Source: Chitinophagales bacterium (GTDB taxonomy: Bacteria > Bacteroidota > Bacteroidia > Chitinophagales > Saprospiraceae). Taken from it: a stretch of 54,108 nt of DNA. Made by a program: the position numbers and the translations under genes. The DNA lies in the NCBI GenBank assembly GCA_013298845.1, contig JAAFJN010000035.1, forward strand, positions 1 to 54,108. Reading direction: 5' to 3'. The notes under the pieces were generated by a model that saw only the letters and a program-made list of their open reading frames with translations, ran no database searches and was not told where the DNA came from. Positions 40,427-48,219 of this stretch are shown here, in pieces; position 1 is the first letter of the stretch; every line of letters begins with the position of its first letter.

Positions 40427-41881
40427 ATGAAGAAAAGTCAAATTGTAGAGTTATTACAAACGCTTCAAACCGAAGAATGGGAGGAGATTTCGTTGTTTTT
40501 GGAATCGGAGTTCTTCAATAGTGGCCCCCTGCGCCGCGACGTACTGCTGTATTTTAACACGGTAAAGAAGCACCAACCCGGTATTTTGGAAGCCGAGGAC
40601 AGTCTCTCCAATCCCGATTTTTTTGAACTCATGTACCCCGGAAAACCGATGGTATCGGGTAAACTAGATAAAATAGCCTCCGAACTCAAAAAACAAATCC
40701 GCACCTACCTGATTTTTAAACACCAGGAACAGGAGGACGAGCAGTTTCGCCAATCGCTGCATTGGGCGGTGATTTTACGCACAAGGGGGCTGGAAAACCA
40801 ATACGATCTTCAAATCGAACGGATGGAACGGCAAATAAAAGAGATTCCTCAAGTCTCCTTGGAGGACATGTGGAACCGATTTATTTTGGAAAAAGAAAAA
40901 TACTACTGGAACGGCTCAAAAAACCCGGGAAAAACCGAAGAAAACCTGATTCCCATGGTAGAAAGTTTTTGGGAAAGTGTGGAAGCCATGCGCCTTGATT
41001 TGGCGAACCGATATTTATTAAGACAAATTTTTGTTCAAATTCCACCAAACGCCGCTTTAGAAAAACTAAGTACCCTACAAGTCTATTCGGAATCATTGCC
41101 GGATCATCCTTTAATTCGGGTTCCGGCATTGATTTTTGACCTGTTTTCCAAACCCGAACCCCGGGCGGAAGATTTTTACCAGTTATTGGATTTATTAAAA
41201 CAAAATGAACACCGCATTTCTAAACCGGATTTAATGATGCATTATAGTTATTTGAGGTCTTATTGTACTATTCTTGCCAATAAAGTAGATTTGGGTCTTT
41301 ATAAAGTGGTACATGAAATTCACAAAGAAAACCTGAGAACAGGTATTATTTATTACGAAAACCTGATTACATCTAATACATTCCTGAATATCAACATTAT
41401 TGCCAACAGCGTTAAAGAATACGATTGGGCATTGGAATTTGTACATCAACACCGTGGTAAAATTATTGGGGAAGATAACGAAGAAACCTTATATCGGATC
41501 AATATGGCCAATTGTTTGTTTGAAACCGGCCAATTTGAACAATCTTTAGAAATAATGCCTGCCACCTGCGAAAACATTGGTTATTATCTATTTGCCCGCC
41601 GTTTGGAAATCAAAAACTATTATGAACTTCGTTCAGATCTATTAACCTACAAAATAGACGCCTTTAAAGTGTACCTGCGCCGAAGTGGGGAAAAATTTTT
41701 ACCCCAAAATCTATTTGAGCAAAGTTTATTCTTTATAAACCTGCTCCAACAATTGGTTTCTTCAGTCCCGGGTGATGCCAAAAGGGCGGATAAATTATTG
41801 GAACGGATAAAAGCCAAACCTACCACTGCGGACAAAACCTGGCTGACCAAAAAATGTAACGAACTTAAAAAAGGGAGCTGA
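40427..41881 (+). CDS. Uncharacterised helical protein
   Basis: A 484-residue soluble protein with no signal peptide. It is almost wholly alpha-helical, with a spacing that suggests TPR-like or other helical repeats. The N-terminus (KKSQIVELLQTLQTEEWEEIS, then FLESEFFN) seems to be a small domain: short helix, EW pair, then LxSxFFN. I recall similar N-termini in several Saprospiria proteins of unknown role, but cannot name a family. No catalytic motif is seen. ATG at 40427 follows the -7 box; the longer frame from 40346 runs back through the terminator. It stands alone between a terminator and the next gene. Confidence 0.7.
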   Translation: MKKSQIVELLQTLQTEEWEEISLFLESEFFNSGPLRRDVLLYFNTVKKHQPGILEAEDSLSNPDFFELMYPGKPMVSGKLDKIASELKKQIRTYLIFKHQEQEDEQFRQSLHWAVILRTRGLENQYDLQIERMERQIKEIPQVSLEDMWNRFILEKEKYYWNGSKNPGKTEENLIPMVESFWESVEAMRLDLANRYLLRQIFVQIPPNAALEKLSTLQVYSESLPDHPLIRVPALIFDLFSKPEPRAEDFYQLLDLLKQNEHRISKPDLMMHYSYLRSYCTILANKVDLGLYKVVHEIHKENLRTGIIYYENLITSNTFLNINIIANSVKEYDWALEFVHQHRGKIIGEDNEETLYRINMANCLFETGQFEQSLEIMPATCENIGYYLFARRLEIKNYYELRSDLLTYKIDAFKVYLRRSGEKFLPQNLFEQSLFFINLLQQLVSSVPGDAKRADKLLERIKAKPTTADKTWLTKKCNELKKGS

Positions 41882-42013
41882 TAAAAGAGGACAAATTACA
41901 CTTTCTACGTCGGTTTGGAAAAAAACACCAAAACTGTACTTTTTTTGGGTGCCGCCGCGCCGCACCTTTGCAGTACAATTTTTCATCAGCACAAATTTTT
42001 ATTCTTATTGAAC

Positions 42014-43147
42014 ATGTCAAAGTTATCTCAACTCATTTTTTGTTTTCTTTTTGCACTGTTAAACTTGACCGTAACACCGGTACTGCACGCGGAAAACAAG
42101 GTTCCAACTACCACCGTAGAGGACAATTGTAACCTTCCGGCACCAACGGGGCTAAATGTCACCAACATTACGGCTTATACCGCCGATGCAACCTGGAACG
42201 CAGTGCCCGGCGCAATTGGCTATTCGGTGGTTGCCAAAAACGTCGCCACCCAACAGGTATATTTTAGTACCACCACAACGGGAACTGCTGTTACGATCAC
42301 CGGCTTACCACCCAATACCAATATCGAAGTGGAGGTAAGCCCCATTTGTCCCAATGGAAATATCGGGGCCACCACTGAGGCTATTATTACCACTAATATT
42401 ATTATTGATGTCATTGCAAGTAATTACAACGGCTGTGATAATAATAATGGCTGGTCAGTACATCTGCCGGGAACATTTATTAGTTTCCCGATTGGAACGC
42501 CTTACGAACTGAAATTAGCCGAGATCGTTACGCCATTAGATCTGATCAGTTTCGTAGCGCATGGAAATACTCAATCCGCCGATAAGATATATTTTTATCC
42601 GACACAAGCCCCCGCTACATTTATATTGGCTGACCAAACGACCGGAAAGGCCCAAATAAAAGATGGCGATATTCTTGTGTGCGAAATAACATGTTTGAAG
42701 GAAGGACAAAACTACAAAATGAAAACCGAGTTTGGCCCAACTGGCGCACGTTACCGACTTTCTTATCGCCCATTGCCAGAATCATGTAGCGGCAACTTTA
42801 CACCGGGTGGCCCCGGCACCGGCGGAGGCGGCACTCCACCGCCCTTCGGTGGTGGTCGTTCCAGCGACGACGAAACTATGGCATCGGTAGAAACGACTAT
42901 TATCGCGGCACCAAATCCATTCAACGAGCAATTCAGTCTTTTGACCAACGGATACCTGAACGAACCCGCTACCATCCAGTTGTTCAACCTCAGCGGCCAA
43001 CTGGTACAATCCATCACAACAGTTTTGGACGACCAAACGATTTCCGTTGTCAATACCGAAAATTTACCCGACGGTATGTACATCGCTAAAATACAAACCA
43101 GCCAGACAGTAAACACGATTAAAGTCCAAAAAACAAGCCCCAAATAG
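42014..43147 (+). CDS. Secreted fibronectin type III protein with T9SS type A sorting tail
   Basis: A 377-residue exported protein with a signal peptide at about 1-25 (VLHAE). A fibronectin type III domain lies at about 35-125 (CNLPAPTGLNVTNITAYTADATW..., NTNIEVEV). A middle beta-rich domain of unknown type follows (about 130-270). Then comes a Gly/Pro linker (GGPGTGGGGTPPPFGGG) and the sorting tail (AAPNPFNEQFSL, NLSGQLVQS, LPDGMYIAKI). It probably works at the cell surface or in the medium. ATG at 42014 gives the signal. A box CACCTTTG (41963-41970), one base off consensus, could be its -7 element. A terminator follows the gene. Confidence 0.82.
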   Translation: MSKLSQLIFCFLFALLNLTVTPVLHAENKVPTTTVEDNCNLPAPTGLNVTNITAYTADATWNAVPGAIGYSVVAKNVATQQVYFSTTTTGTAVTITGLPPNTNIEVEVSPICPNGNIGATTEAIITTNIIIDVIASNYNGCDNNNGWSVHLPGTFISFPIGTPYELKLAEIVTPLDLISFVAHGNTQSADKIYFYPTQAPATFILADQTTGKAQIKDGDILVCEITCLKEGQNYKMKTEFGPTGARYRLSYRPLPESCSGNFTPGGPGTGGGGTPPPFGGGRSSDDETMASVETTIIAAPNPFNEQFSLLTNGYLNEPATIQLFNLSGQLVQSITTVLDDQTISVVNTENLPDGMYIAKIQTSQTVNTIKVQKTSPK

Positions 43148-43183
43148 ACATTATAAACCAAAGTTGAAACAATCTCCTTCATC

Positions 43184-43217
43184 AGCCGTACCCGGACATC
43201 CGGGTGCGGCTTTTTTT
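43184..43217 (+). terminator. Terminator after the fibronectin-type gene
   Basis: AGCCGTACCCGG (43184-43195) pairs with CCGGGTGCGGCT (43200-43211), with one T-G wobble and loop ACAT, then a T-run to 43217. Confidence 0.9.
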
Positions 43218-43232
43218 GTGTTTGTTTCTGGT

Positions 43233-43240
43233 TACCTTTG
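43233..43240 (+). promoter_or_regulatory. -7 promoter element of the VOC gene
   Basis: TACCTTTG matches TAnnTTTG exactly, 45 nt before the ATG at 43286. Confidence 0.55.
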
Positions 43241-43285
43241 CGGTTGCAACAACATTGGCTAACCAATCATACCTTATTCAGCAAG

Positions 43286-43669
43286 ATGCGCATAGAACAC
43301 ATTGCCATTTGGGTAAATAGTCTGGAACTTACCCGCCAATTTTACACCACCTATTTTGGAGGTGTATCCGGAGATTTGTACGAAAACCCGAAAAAACAAT
43401 ACAAGTCTTATTTCCTTCGATTCGAAACGGGTGCCCGCCTCGAACTCATGTACCGCCCCGATATTCCAGCCCGTCAACACCTCGATGAAGTCATGGGGTT
43501 AACCCACCTGGCATTTTCGGTCGGGAGTGAACTACTGGTAGACCTACTCACCGAACGCCTGCGCGCCGATGGTTACTCCATTGTGGGTGAACCCCGCCGC
43601 ACGGGCGATGGGTATTACGAAAGTGTGGTACTCGATCCCGAGGGAAATCGAGTAGAAATTACGGCTTAA
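43286..43669 (+). CDS. VOC-superfamily (glyoxalase/bleomycin-resistance fold) protein
   Basis: A 127-residue single-module metalloprotein-like chain. IEHIAIWV has the first metal His (residue 5, in the strand start), GLTHLAFSV the second, and LELMYRP and DPEGNRVEIT carry acids usual at metal positions of this fold. The RQFYTTYFGG loop is typical. Members are glyoxalase I, dioxygenases, epimerases and antibiotic-binding proteins; nothing here picks one. It has its own promoter after a terminator. A glycosyltransferase gene follows 48 bp downstream. Confidence 0.85.
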   Translation: MRIEHIAIWVNSLELTRQFYTTYFGGVSGDLYENPKKQYKSYFLRFETGARLELMYRPDIPARQHLDEVMGLTHLAFSVGSELLVDLLTERLRADGYSIVGEPRRTGDGYYESVVLDPEGNRVEITA

Positions 43670-43717
43670 ATCCTAATCTTGCGCCTTTATCCTGTTCCTT
43701 ATTGAAATCCGTTGCTT

Positions 43718-44458
43718 ATGCACCCAAAAGTCTCCATCATCACCGTTTGTTACAACGCCGAGGCATTTCTCGAACGCACCATTCAAAGCGTCGTTGCGCA
43801 GGACTATCCCAATATCGAATACGTCGTTATTGATGGTGCCTCCAAAGACAATACCCTGGCCATCGCCAAACGCTACGCCGGACACATCACGACCCTGGTC
43901 AGTGAACCCGACAAAAGCCTCTACGATGCCATGAACAAGGGAATTCGACGGGCAACGGGCGATTACGTGGTGTTTATGAACGCCGGTGATTGTATTGCCA
44001 CCCCGCAGTCCCTTTCCCGAATGATGGAAGGCAGCAACAACGCCGATTTGGTGTACAGCAAAGCCGAATTTGTGGACGAAGCCGGCCTGCACCGGCCCTG
44101 GCACAAAACAACACCACCGCCGGATCAACTCCGTGCCCGTAGTTTTATGAACGGTATGGTCATTTGCCACCAATGTATGCTCGTGAAACGCAGCATTGCG
44201 CCGCAATACGATTGGCAGACCTGGAAAATTGCCGCCGATATCAATTGGTCCATCGAAGTGATGAAACAGGTCAAAACGGCCCATTTTTACGACGCCATTT
44301 TTTGCCATTTTTTGGCCGGTGGCGTATCGGACAAACGCCGCCGACAAGCCGTAAAAGAACGTTTTCGGATTTCTGTGCAGCATTTTGGCTTATGGGCTAC
44401 GCTGCTGGTGCACGTTAAGATTGCATTTCAGGTTTTAAAAAGAGGAAGTGTATCATGA
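43718..44458 (+). CDS. Family 2 glycosyltransferase (WcaE-like)
   Basis: A 246-residue enzyme that would transfer a sugar from a nucleotide donor, probably to a lipid-linked or surface glycan. VSIITVCYNAEAFLERTI starts the GT-A fold; YVVIDGASKDNTL binds the nucleotide; EPDKSLYDAMNKGIRRATGDYV and FMNAGD carry the acidic pair that usually chelates the metal. SLYDAMNKGI is typical of WcaE-type transferases of exopolysaccharide clusters. No other polysaccharide gene adjoins it, so it may act alone. ATG at 43718 places KVSIITVCYN at the N-terminus as in relatives. Confidence 0.88.
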   Translation: MHPKVSIITVCYNAEAFLERTIQSVVAQDYPNIEYVVIDGASKDNTLAIAKRYAGHITTLVSEPDKSLYDAMNKGIRRATGDYVVFMNAGDCIATPQSLSRMMEGSNNADLVYSKAEFVDEAGLHRPWHKTTPPPDQLRARSFMNGMVICHQCMLVKRSIAPQYDWQTWKIAADINWSIEVMKQVKTAHFYDAIFCHFLAGGVSDKRRRQAVKERFRISVQHFGLWATLLVHVKIAFQVLKRGSVS

Positions 44459-44534
44459 AAAATTTCTTTTTTCTCGAATATTACGGCGCAATGGGGGTTA
44501 AATGGCGATTTTAAGACATTATCCAACCTCACCT

Positions 44535-44657
44535 TTATTCAGCGGATTTGCTCAGCCAATTCAAAAAATCTTTCAAATTTTGCGGCGAAATAGTGTGTCC
44601 CATGCCTTCGTATTCGTGATAAACCCTCTTCAAACAATGATTTATTGATTTTTGATT
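44535..44657 (-). pseudogene. C-terminal remnant of an alpha/beta hydrolase (carboxylesterase-like)
   Basis: About 40 codons on the minus strand read LKRVYHEYEGMGHTISPQNL, then KDFLNWLSKSAE and a TAA stop. The G-M-G-H-T-I-S block with the active-site His is the usual end of phospholipase/carboxylesterase family proteins. An in-frame TAG stands at the left limit of this stretch, and no nucleophile elbow or start is found upstream. It is a decayed gene end. It is too short to be listed as a gene. Confidence 0.6.
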
Positions 44658-44683
44658 CTATACTTTGACGAATCATGGCAATT

Positions 44684-45430
44684 CTACTTTATCGGCGAAA
44701 ACGACAAAGCCCGCATATAAACCGACTCAATTTTGTCAATAATAGGCCCGTTTTTCTCCGAATCGGCTTTTACCCTTTTCCATTCGGGGTCATTAACAAA
44801 CTGCTCAAACATTTTTGCCCCGCCCGCCTCACTGGGGTGGGCCAGAATATAATATAATTTGGATTGCACCGACGTCTCTTTCTCGATGGTCGTCCAATAG
44901 GCCAAATTAGTAGCGCCGTGTTTAGCGAACAACTTCATGGTGTGCGAACGGAAGCGCTCGTTCAAAGTGGGCAGTTTTTCGGGAGAAGCCGTGTAAATAC
45001 GCAACTCAAATACCCTTTCGCCGTTGGTAGAAGCCGCGATAATGGGCGAATAGTCAGTGGCATTCATAAAAATAGACTCCACTTTTTGCACCAATTTGCC
45101 GTTTACTTCCGATTTGGATTTTACTTTTTTCCATTTGGGATCTTCGCCAAATTCTTTCCACGCTTTGTCGCGGGCCGCCATATCGGGGTAAGCCAACACG
45201 TAAATGAGGCGATTATCGTCGTTGTGGATGGGCAACCAATACCCAATATTTTCCATGCCGTGTTTTTTAAACAATTTGCGCGTATGTTTTTGAAACCGCG
45301 TCACGAGGGCATCCAGTTTACCGGGTTCGGCGTAATAAATGCGCATTTCAAAAACGCGGGTATCGGTGGAGGTTTGGGCAGTAGCCCACAAAGCCATAAA
45401 GGCCAAACAAAGGGTTAATAGGTATCTCAT
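44684..45430 (-). CDS. Exported NIPSNAP-family protein with two repeats
   Basis: A 248-residue protein. The signal peptide is about 1-19 (LWATAQ). Two NIPSNAP units (ferredoxin-like ABM fold) follow: RVFEMRIYYAEPGKLDALVTRF...GYW...VYVLAYPD at about 25-125, and RVFELRIYTASPEKLPTLNERF...AYW...YYILAHP at about 140-240. The key words are EMRIY/ELRIY, KHG, YW and L-YP/AHP. Bacterial members are of unclear role; some lie with sugar or aromatic catabolism genes. None does here. A box CAACTTTG (45442-45449, minus strand), one base off consensus, precedes the start, the same variant as before the first TonB receptor. Confidence 0.85.
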   Translation of the reverse strand: MRYLLTLCLAFMALWATAQTSTDTRVFEMRIYYAEPGKLDALVTRFQKHTRKLFKKHGMENIGYWLPIHNDDNRLIYVLAYPDMAARDKAWKEFGEDPKWKKVKSKSEVNGKLVQKVESIFMNATDYSPIIAASTNGERVFELRIYTASPEKLPTLNERFRSHTMKLFAKHGATNLAYWTTIEKETSVQSKLYYILAHPSEAGGAKMFEQFVNDPEWKRVKADSEKNGPIIDKIESVYMRALSFSPIK

Positions 45431-45496
45431 GTTCAACAAAGCAAAGTTGTGATGTTACGAAACAGGTCAACGGGTAAAAGGTTGCTATTCGTGGCA

Positions 45497-46405
45497 TTAT
45501 CCCGCCACGTCGAAACGGTAGCCAACGCCGTGTACGGCCACAATTTTTACGGAAGTATCCTTTTGCAATAATTTGCGCAGCCGGGAAACAAACACATCAA
45601 GGCTGCGACCGGTGATAATGCCCTCATCAGCCCACACCTGCTCCTGAATAAAACTGCGCTCTAATAACTGGTTGCGGCGTTGCAAAAACAGTTGTAACAG
45701 TTTGGCTTCGCGGTAGGTAAGCACCGATTCCTGATCGCCCGTACGCAACAAACACCGATTAGGCAACATCCGCGATTGCCCGAACACAATCCAGTCTTCG
45801 GTGTCCGCGGCGGTGGGTTCGGGTGGTTCCAACGCCGTTTTGGGGCGACGGCGAAACCGCCAGGCGTAGGCCACCGCCAGCACTACCCCACCGGCCAGTA
45901 CCGGGTATTCCCACGGAAACCGCGTTGGGGTGGGCGGTGCTTGCTCCGTAAACCGTACTTGCAGGTTATAACAACCTTCTTCCTGCGAACGGCCGCCGCA
46001 GGGAAAATCGCCGGTTTCGCTGTATTCTTGATAATTGTATCCAAGTTCCAATAAATTATCGAGGCAACGCAAGACCGCTACATCGTAATTGGCTTCAATA
46101 CCGTGCAAATGAAAAGAAGACTGCAACAGCGGCGGCAAGGTATCGTAAGGAAAAAAATGCTCCAGGCGCACCAACCAGGTCTGGTTGTCGAGCCGCTCCA
46201 CCACGGGAATCCGGGAAGTGCTGTCACCGCTCAATTTGAGCAGATGATGAGCCGTTCGCCGCAGCGCCAATTGTACTTTTTCGTTGGACATTTGCTCCAC
46301 CGGTGGCGAATGGGTCCAGTTTCCCAATACCAACGATGCCAGCGCCAGTACCGACACCGCAAACAACAGCAGCAAAATGGATTTGGGATAAAAAGTTCGA
46401 TTCAT
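45497..46405 (-). CDS. Membrane-bound one-component regulator: extracytoplasmic sensor plus OmpR-type winged helix
   Basis: A 302-residue protein. Helix 1 is about 8-28. An extracytoplasmic domain (about 30-163) contains cysteines that could pair (LRCLDN, FPCGGRSQEEGC). Helix 2 is about 166-183 (PVLAGGVVLAVAYAW). The cytoplasmic C-terminus (about 205-302) is an OmpR/PhoB winged helix: LTYREAKLLQLFLQRRNQLL, then RSFIQEQVW, RSLDVFVSRLRKLL and VHGVGYRF. This is ToxR-like in logic, with the DNA-binding end at the C-terminus rather than the N-terminus. It has no receiver domain, so it acts without a kinase. TATTTTTG (46411-46418) ends 5 nt before the start. Its targets are unknown. Confidence 0.82.
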   Translation of the reverse strand: MNRTFYPKSILLLLFAVSVLALASLVLGNWTHSPPVEQMSNEKVQLALRRTAHHLLKLSGDSTSRIPVVERLDNQTWLVRLEHFFPYDTLPPLLQSSFHLHGIEANYDVAVLRCLDNLLELGYNYQEYSETGDFPCGGRSQEEGCYNLQVRFTEQAPPTPTRFPWEYPVLAGGVVLAVAYAWRFRRRPKTALEPPEPTAADTEDWIVFGQSRMLPNRCLLRTGDQESVLTYREAKLLQLFLQRRNQLLERSFIQEQVWADEGIITGRSLDVFVSRLRKLLQKDTSVKIVAVHGVGYRFDVAG

Positions 46406-46410
46406 AATGG

Positions 46411-46418
46411 CAAAAATA
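46411..46418 (-). promoter_or_regulatory. -7 element of the winged-helix regulator gene
   Basis: TATTTTTG on the minus strand matches TAnnTTTG and ends 5 nt before the ATG. The transcript would have almost no leader. Confidence 0.5.
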
Positions 46419-46483
46419 CAACACTTTTCGTTTTCGGTGGTCTATGACTCGGGGCAAAGGAATTTTGGCGTAAATGCGCCTCT

Positions 46484-46894
46484 TTATTGCACCACAATTT
46501 CGTTGTGCGGCAAGGCATACGTATCATCCAGGGTAATGAGCACAATAGAATCGCCTTTTTTACAGCGGGCCAATACTTTTTGGACATCGAGTCTTTTGTA
46601 GTTTTCATCGGTAAATAGGGTCATTGTGCCTGTATTTTTATCTTTGAGGGCTACTTTAAATTTAATTTTGTCCACCGAAAAGATACCCGTTTCCGATCCG
46701 TCAATGGTGGCAACGGTTAACTCACCGGTAGCATTCAGTGGCAAGGTACATTTTCCTTCGGGCGAATATTGGTCCACCACCACTTTGTTGTCCAAAAAAG
46801 CGGCGGCACAATTGTTAAAAGCCGTTTGGCTGAATCCGGTGGCCAGTGCCACAAAAAAAGCGCCGATGAGCGCGATACAAGTGCGTTTGTTCAT
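46484..46894 (-). CDS. Small exported hypothetical protein
   Basis: A 136-residue protein. The signal peptide is about 1-22 (ATGFSQ). The mature part is beta-rich with three cysteines (FNNCAAAF, EGKCTLPL, LARCKKGD) and reads like a compact beta-sandwich (GELTVATIDG, KIKFKVALKDKNTGTMTLF, DSIVLITLDD). I do not recognise a family. A -7 box TACTTTTG at 46921-46928 on the minus strand supports the ATG at 46894. The frame stays open far upstream to 47392, but that part has no family features and crosses the divergent promoter region. The regulator gene starts 78 bp downstream. Confidence 0.68.
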   Translation of the reverse strand: MNKRTCIALIGAFFVALATGFSQTAFNNCAAAFLDNKVVVDQYSPEGKCTLPLNATGELTVATIDGSETGIFSVDKIKFKVALKDKNTGTMTLFTDENYKRLDVQKVLARCKKGDSIVLITLDDTYALPHNEIVVQ

Positions 46895-46920
46895 GATAAA
46901 GTGCATTAAAAATGTTTCAA

Positions 46921-46928
46921 CAAAAGTA
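46921..46928 (-). promoter_or_regulatory. -7 element of the small exported protein gene
   Basis: TACTTTTG on the minus strand matches TAnnTTTG, 26 nt before the ATG at 46894. Confidence 0.55.
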
Positions 46929-46997
46929 TCGCCCCGGCACTCGGACCACCCAATCAGACTTGTAAAAGAATGTAAACGGCTCGTAAAATAACCAAAA

Positions 46998-47035
46998 TGT
47001 TCAACCACGAACAACCAAATGTCCGAAAACGAACA
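46998..47035 (+). promoter_or_regulatory. Twin inverted-repeat sites, likely activator binding for a sigma-54 promoter
   Basis: TGTTC-N6-GAACA (46998-47013) and TGTCCGAAAACGAACA (47020-47035, one mismatch between arms) are 22 bp apart centre to centre, two helical turns. Both have TGTyC/GAACA arms. They end about 42 bp before a sigma-54-like promoter. Confidence 0.55.
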
Positions 47036-47077
47036 CCTTAACAAAGCAAAAACATTGATTATCAATACAAAAGTCCT

Positions 47078-47093
47078 TGGCACACCTATTGAA
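47078..47093 (+). promoter_or_regulatory. Sigma-54-type -24/-12 promoter
   Basis: TGGCAC (47078-47083), 5 bp, then TTGAA (47089-47093) fits TGGCAC-N5-TTGCW with one change (A for C). The ATG of the next gene is 52 bp downstream. Confidence 0.6.
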
Positions 47094-47144
47094 CTAATCA
47101 TTACAACAACAATAACGACAACAACAAAAGCACATACAAAAGTT

Positions 47145-47465
47145 ATGAAATCATTACAGATTATTCCCGTTTTACTGTTACTCGCAGTGTCCGCCATCAG
47201 CGCCCCGATAACCACCTCCACGGCCTCTGTGGTTGCCCCCGTTACCCAAAACGGACCCACCGCCCCCGCAACCACCGATGCTATTTTGAACGATTTGGTC
47301 GAATTGGGCATTATTAAAAACAAGTCCAAAGCCTCTTTTTTATTGGAAAAAGGCCGCCTGATTGTGAACGATGAATGGCAAGACAAAGACACCCTCGCCT
47401 ATTTTGTAAAAAAATACAACATCAATAAATCGGATACCTGGATCGTGTACAATTATTCGATGTAA
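47145..47465 (+). CDS. Small exported hypothetical protein under a sigma-54-type promoter
   Basis: A 106-residue protein. The signal peptide is about 1-20 (LLLLAVSAISA). A Thr/Ala/Pro-rich linker follows (about 21-45). The C-terminal part of 60 residues (AILNDLVELGIIKNKSKASF, LIVNDEWQD, TLAYFVKKYNI, TWIVYNYS) alternates helix and strand. I recall similar tails (helix, KGLxVNGxxQ, YxxKY, ISYSY end) in other Bacteroidota exported or membrane proteins, function unknown. ATG at 47145 follows a -24/-12 promoter; the longer frame from 47019 includes the promoter. It is the only gene this promoter can drive, since a 55-nt palindrome comes right after its stop. Confidence 0.68.
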   Translation: MKSLQIIPVLLLLAVSAISAPITTSTASVVAPVTQNGPTAPATTDAILNDLVELGIIKNKSKASFLLEKGRLIVNDEWQDKDTLAYFVKKYNINKSDTWIVYNYSM

Positions 47466-47478
47466 CGATTCCGCCCCC

Positions 47479-47534
47479 CCTCCGTAACTCCGTAGCGACG
47501 GGTTTAAAAACCCGTCGCTACGGAGTTACGGAGG
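47479..47534. repeat. REP-like palindrome 1 (27-bp perfect stem) upstream of the HUH transposase
   Basis: 47479-47505 and 47508-47534 are exact reverse complements with only AA between. The arm contains CTCCGTAGCGACGGGTTT. The element on the other side of the transposase (48220-48268) has the same core with GCGGCGGG. There is no T-run, so it is not a plain terminator. The rest of the gap to 47753 shows nothing else. Confidence 0.9.
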
Positions 47535-47753
47535 AGCCGCGGAACGTGGGGTAAAAAATTTTCTTCTAATGAACATCAAAAAAAAAACAGTTTCCTTATT
47601 TTTGTGATTGATTTGCAACAGTAGCTACCGTAGATATCACATTATCCGAATACACTCTTCGTAAAAGTGCATTCGTTTTATTTTTATCTTTCACTGTAAT
47701 TCATACCGTACCGTACACTTCACTCTTTTCACTACCATAAATTTTAATTCATC

Positions 47754-48200
47754 ATGGGAAAAACGTATCATTCACTTTGGGTTCATCTCGTTTGGGGCAC
47801 CAAATATCGGCAACCACTCATCGTTCCTTCACTAAAAATTCCACTTTATGACAAAATGCGGGAAATAGCCCGGGACAAAAATTTCTACCTCGACTTTATA
47901 AACGGCGTAGAAGACCATGTTCATTTGCTAATTGGGCTAAAACCCACTGACTCTATCCCAATTATTGTAAAAGATTTAAAAGGAATTACCCATATCTGGA
48001 TCAGGGAAGAAAACCTTACTGATACGTATTTCCATTGGCAAGATGGTTATGCCGCTATTTCAGTAAGTCCAAATCGTGTACCTTCTGTCCGTGGGTACAT
48101 TAAAAAGCAAGAGCAACACCATAAAAAAGAACCTTTTAACCACGAATGGGATTTTTTTAAAAAACAAGCGGCTGTTTTTAAAGACATTATGACAGGTTAA
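47754..48200 (+). CDS. IS200/REP-type HUH (Y1) transposase
   Basis: A 148-residue single-strand DNA transposase. GVEDHVHLLIGL holds the HUH pair (His55, His57) that binds the metal. Tyr115 in RGYIKKQEQHHKK is the nucleophile that would join to DNA. KTYHSLWVHLVWGTKYRQPLI is the typical start (key words: HLVW, KYRQ). Length is normal for IS200 TnpA and REP-associated RAYT enzymes. No TnpB or other passenger is beside it. Long palindromes with a shared core flank it at 219 bp upstream and 20 bp downstream, the layout of a REP-transposase unit. All key residues are intact, so it may be active. Confidence 0.9.
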   Translation: MGKTYHSLWVHLVWGTKYRQPLIVPSLKIPLYDKMREIARDKNFYLDFINGVEDHVHLLIGLKPTDSIPIIVKDLKGITHIWIREENLTDTYFHWQDGYAAISVSPNRVPSVRGYIKKQEQHHKKEPFNHEWDFFKKQAAVFKDIMTG

Positions 48201-48219
48201 TTTTTCGGCCCTATTATTT

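Noticed and set aside
47019-47144. Longer start for the sigma-54-driven small protein
   Set aside because: It would place the activator site and promoter inside the gene and hide the signal peptide.
46895-47392. A 302-residue minus-strand protein running on beyond 46894
   Set aside because: The extension covers the -7 box of the small gene and the sigma-54 region, and the signal peptide at 46894 marks the true start.
47479-47534. Simple rho-independent terminator for the small secreted protein gene
   Set aside because: A stem of 27 bp with no T-run and a partner copy beyond the transposase fits a REP element better, although it may also stop transcription.
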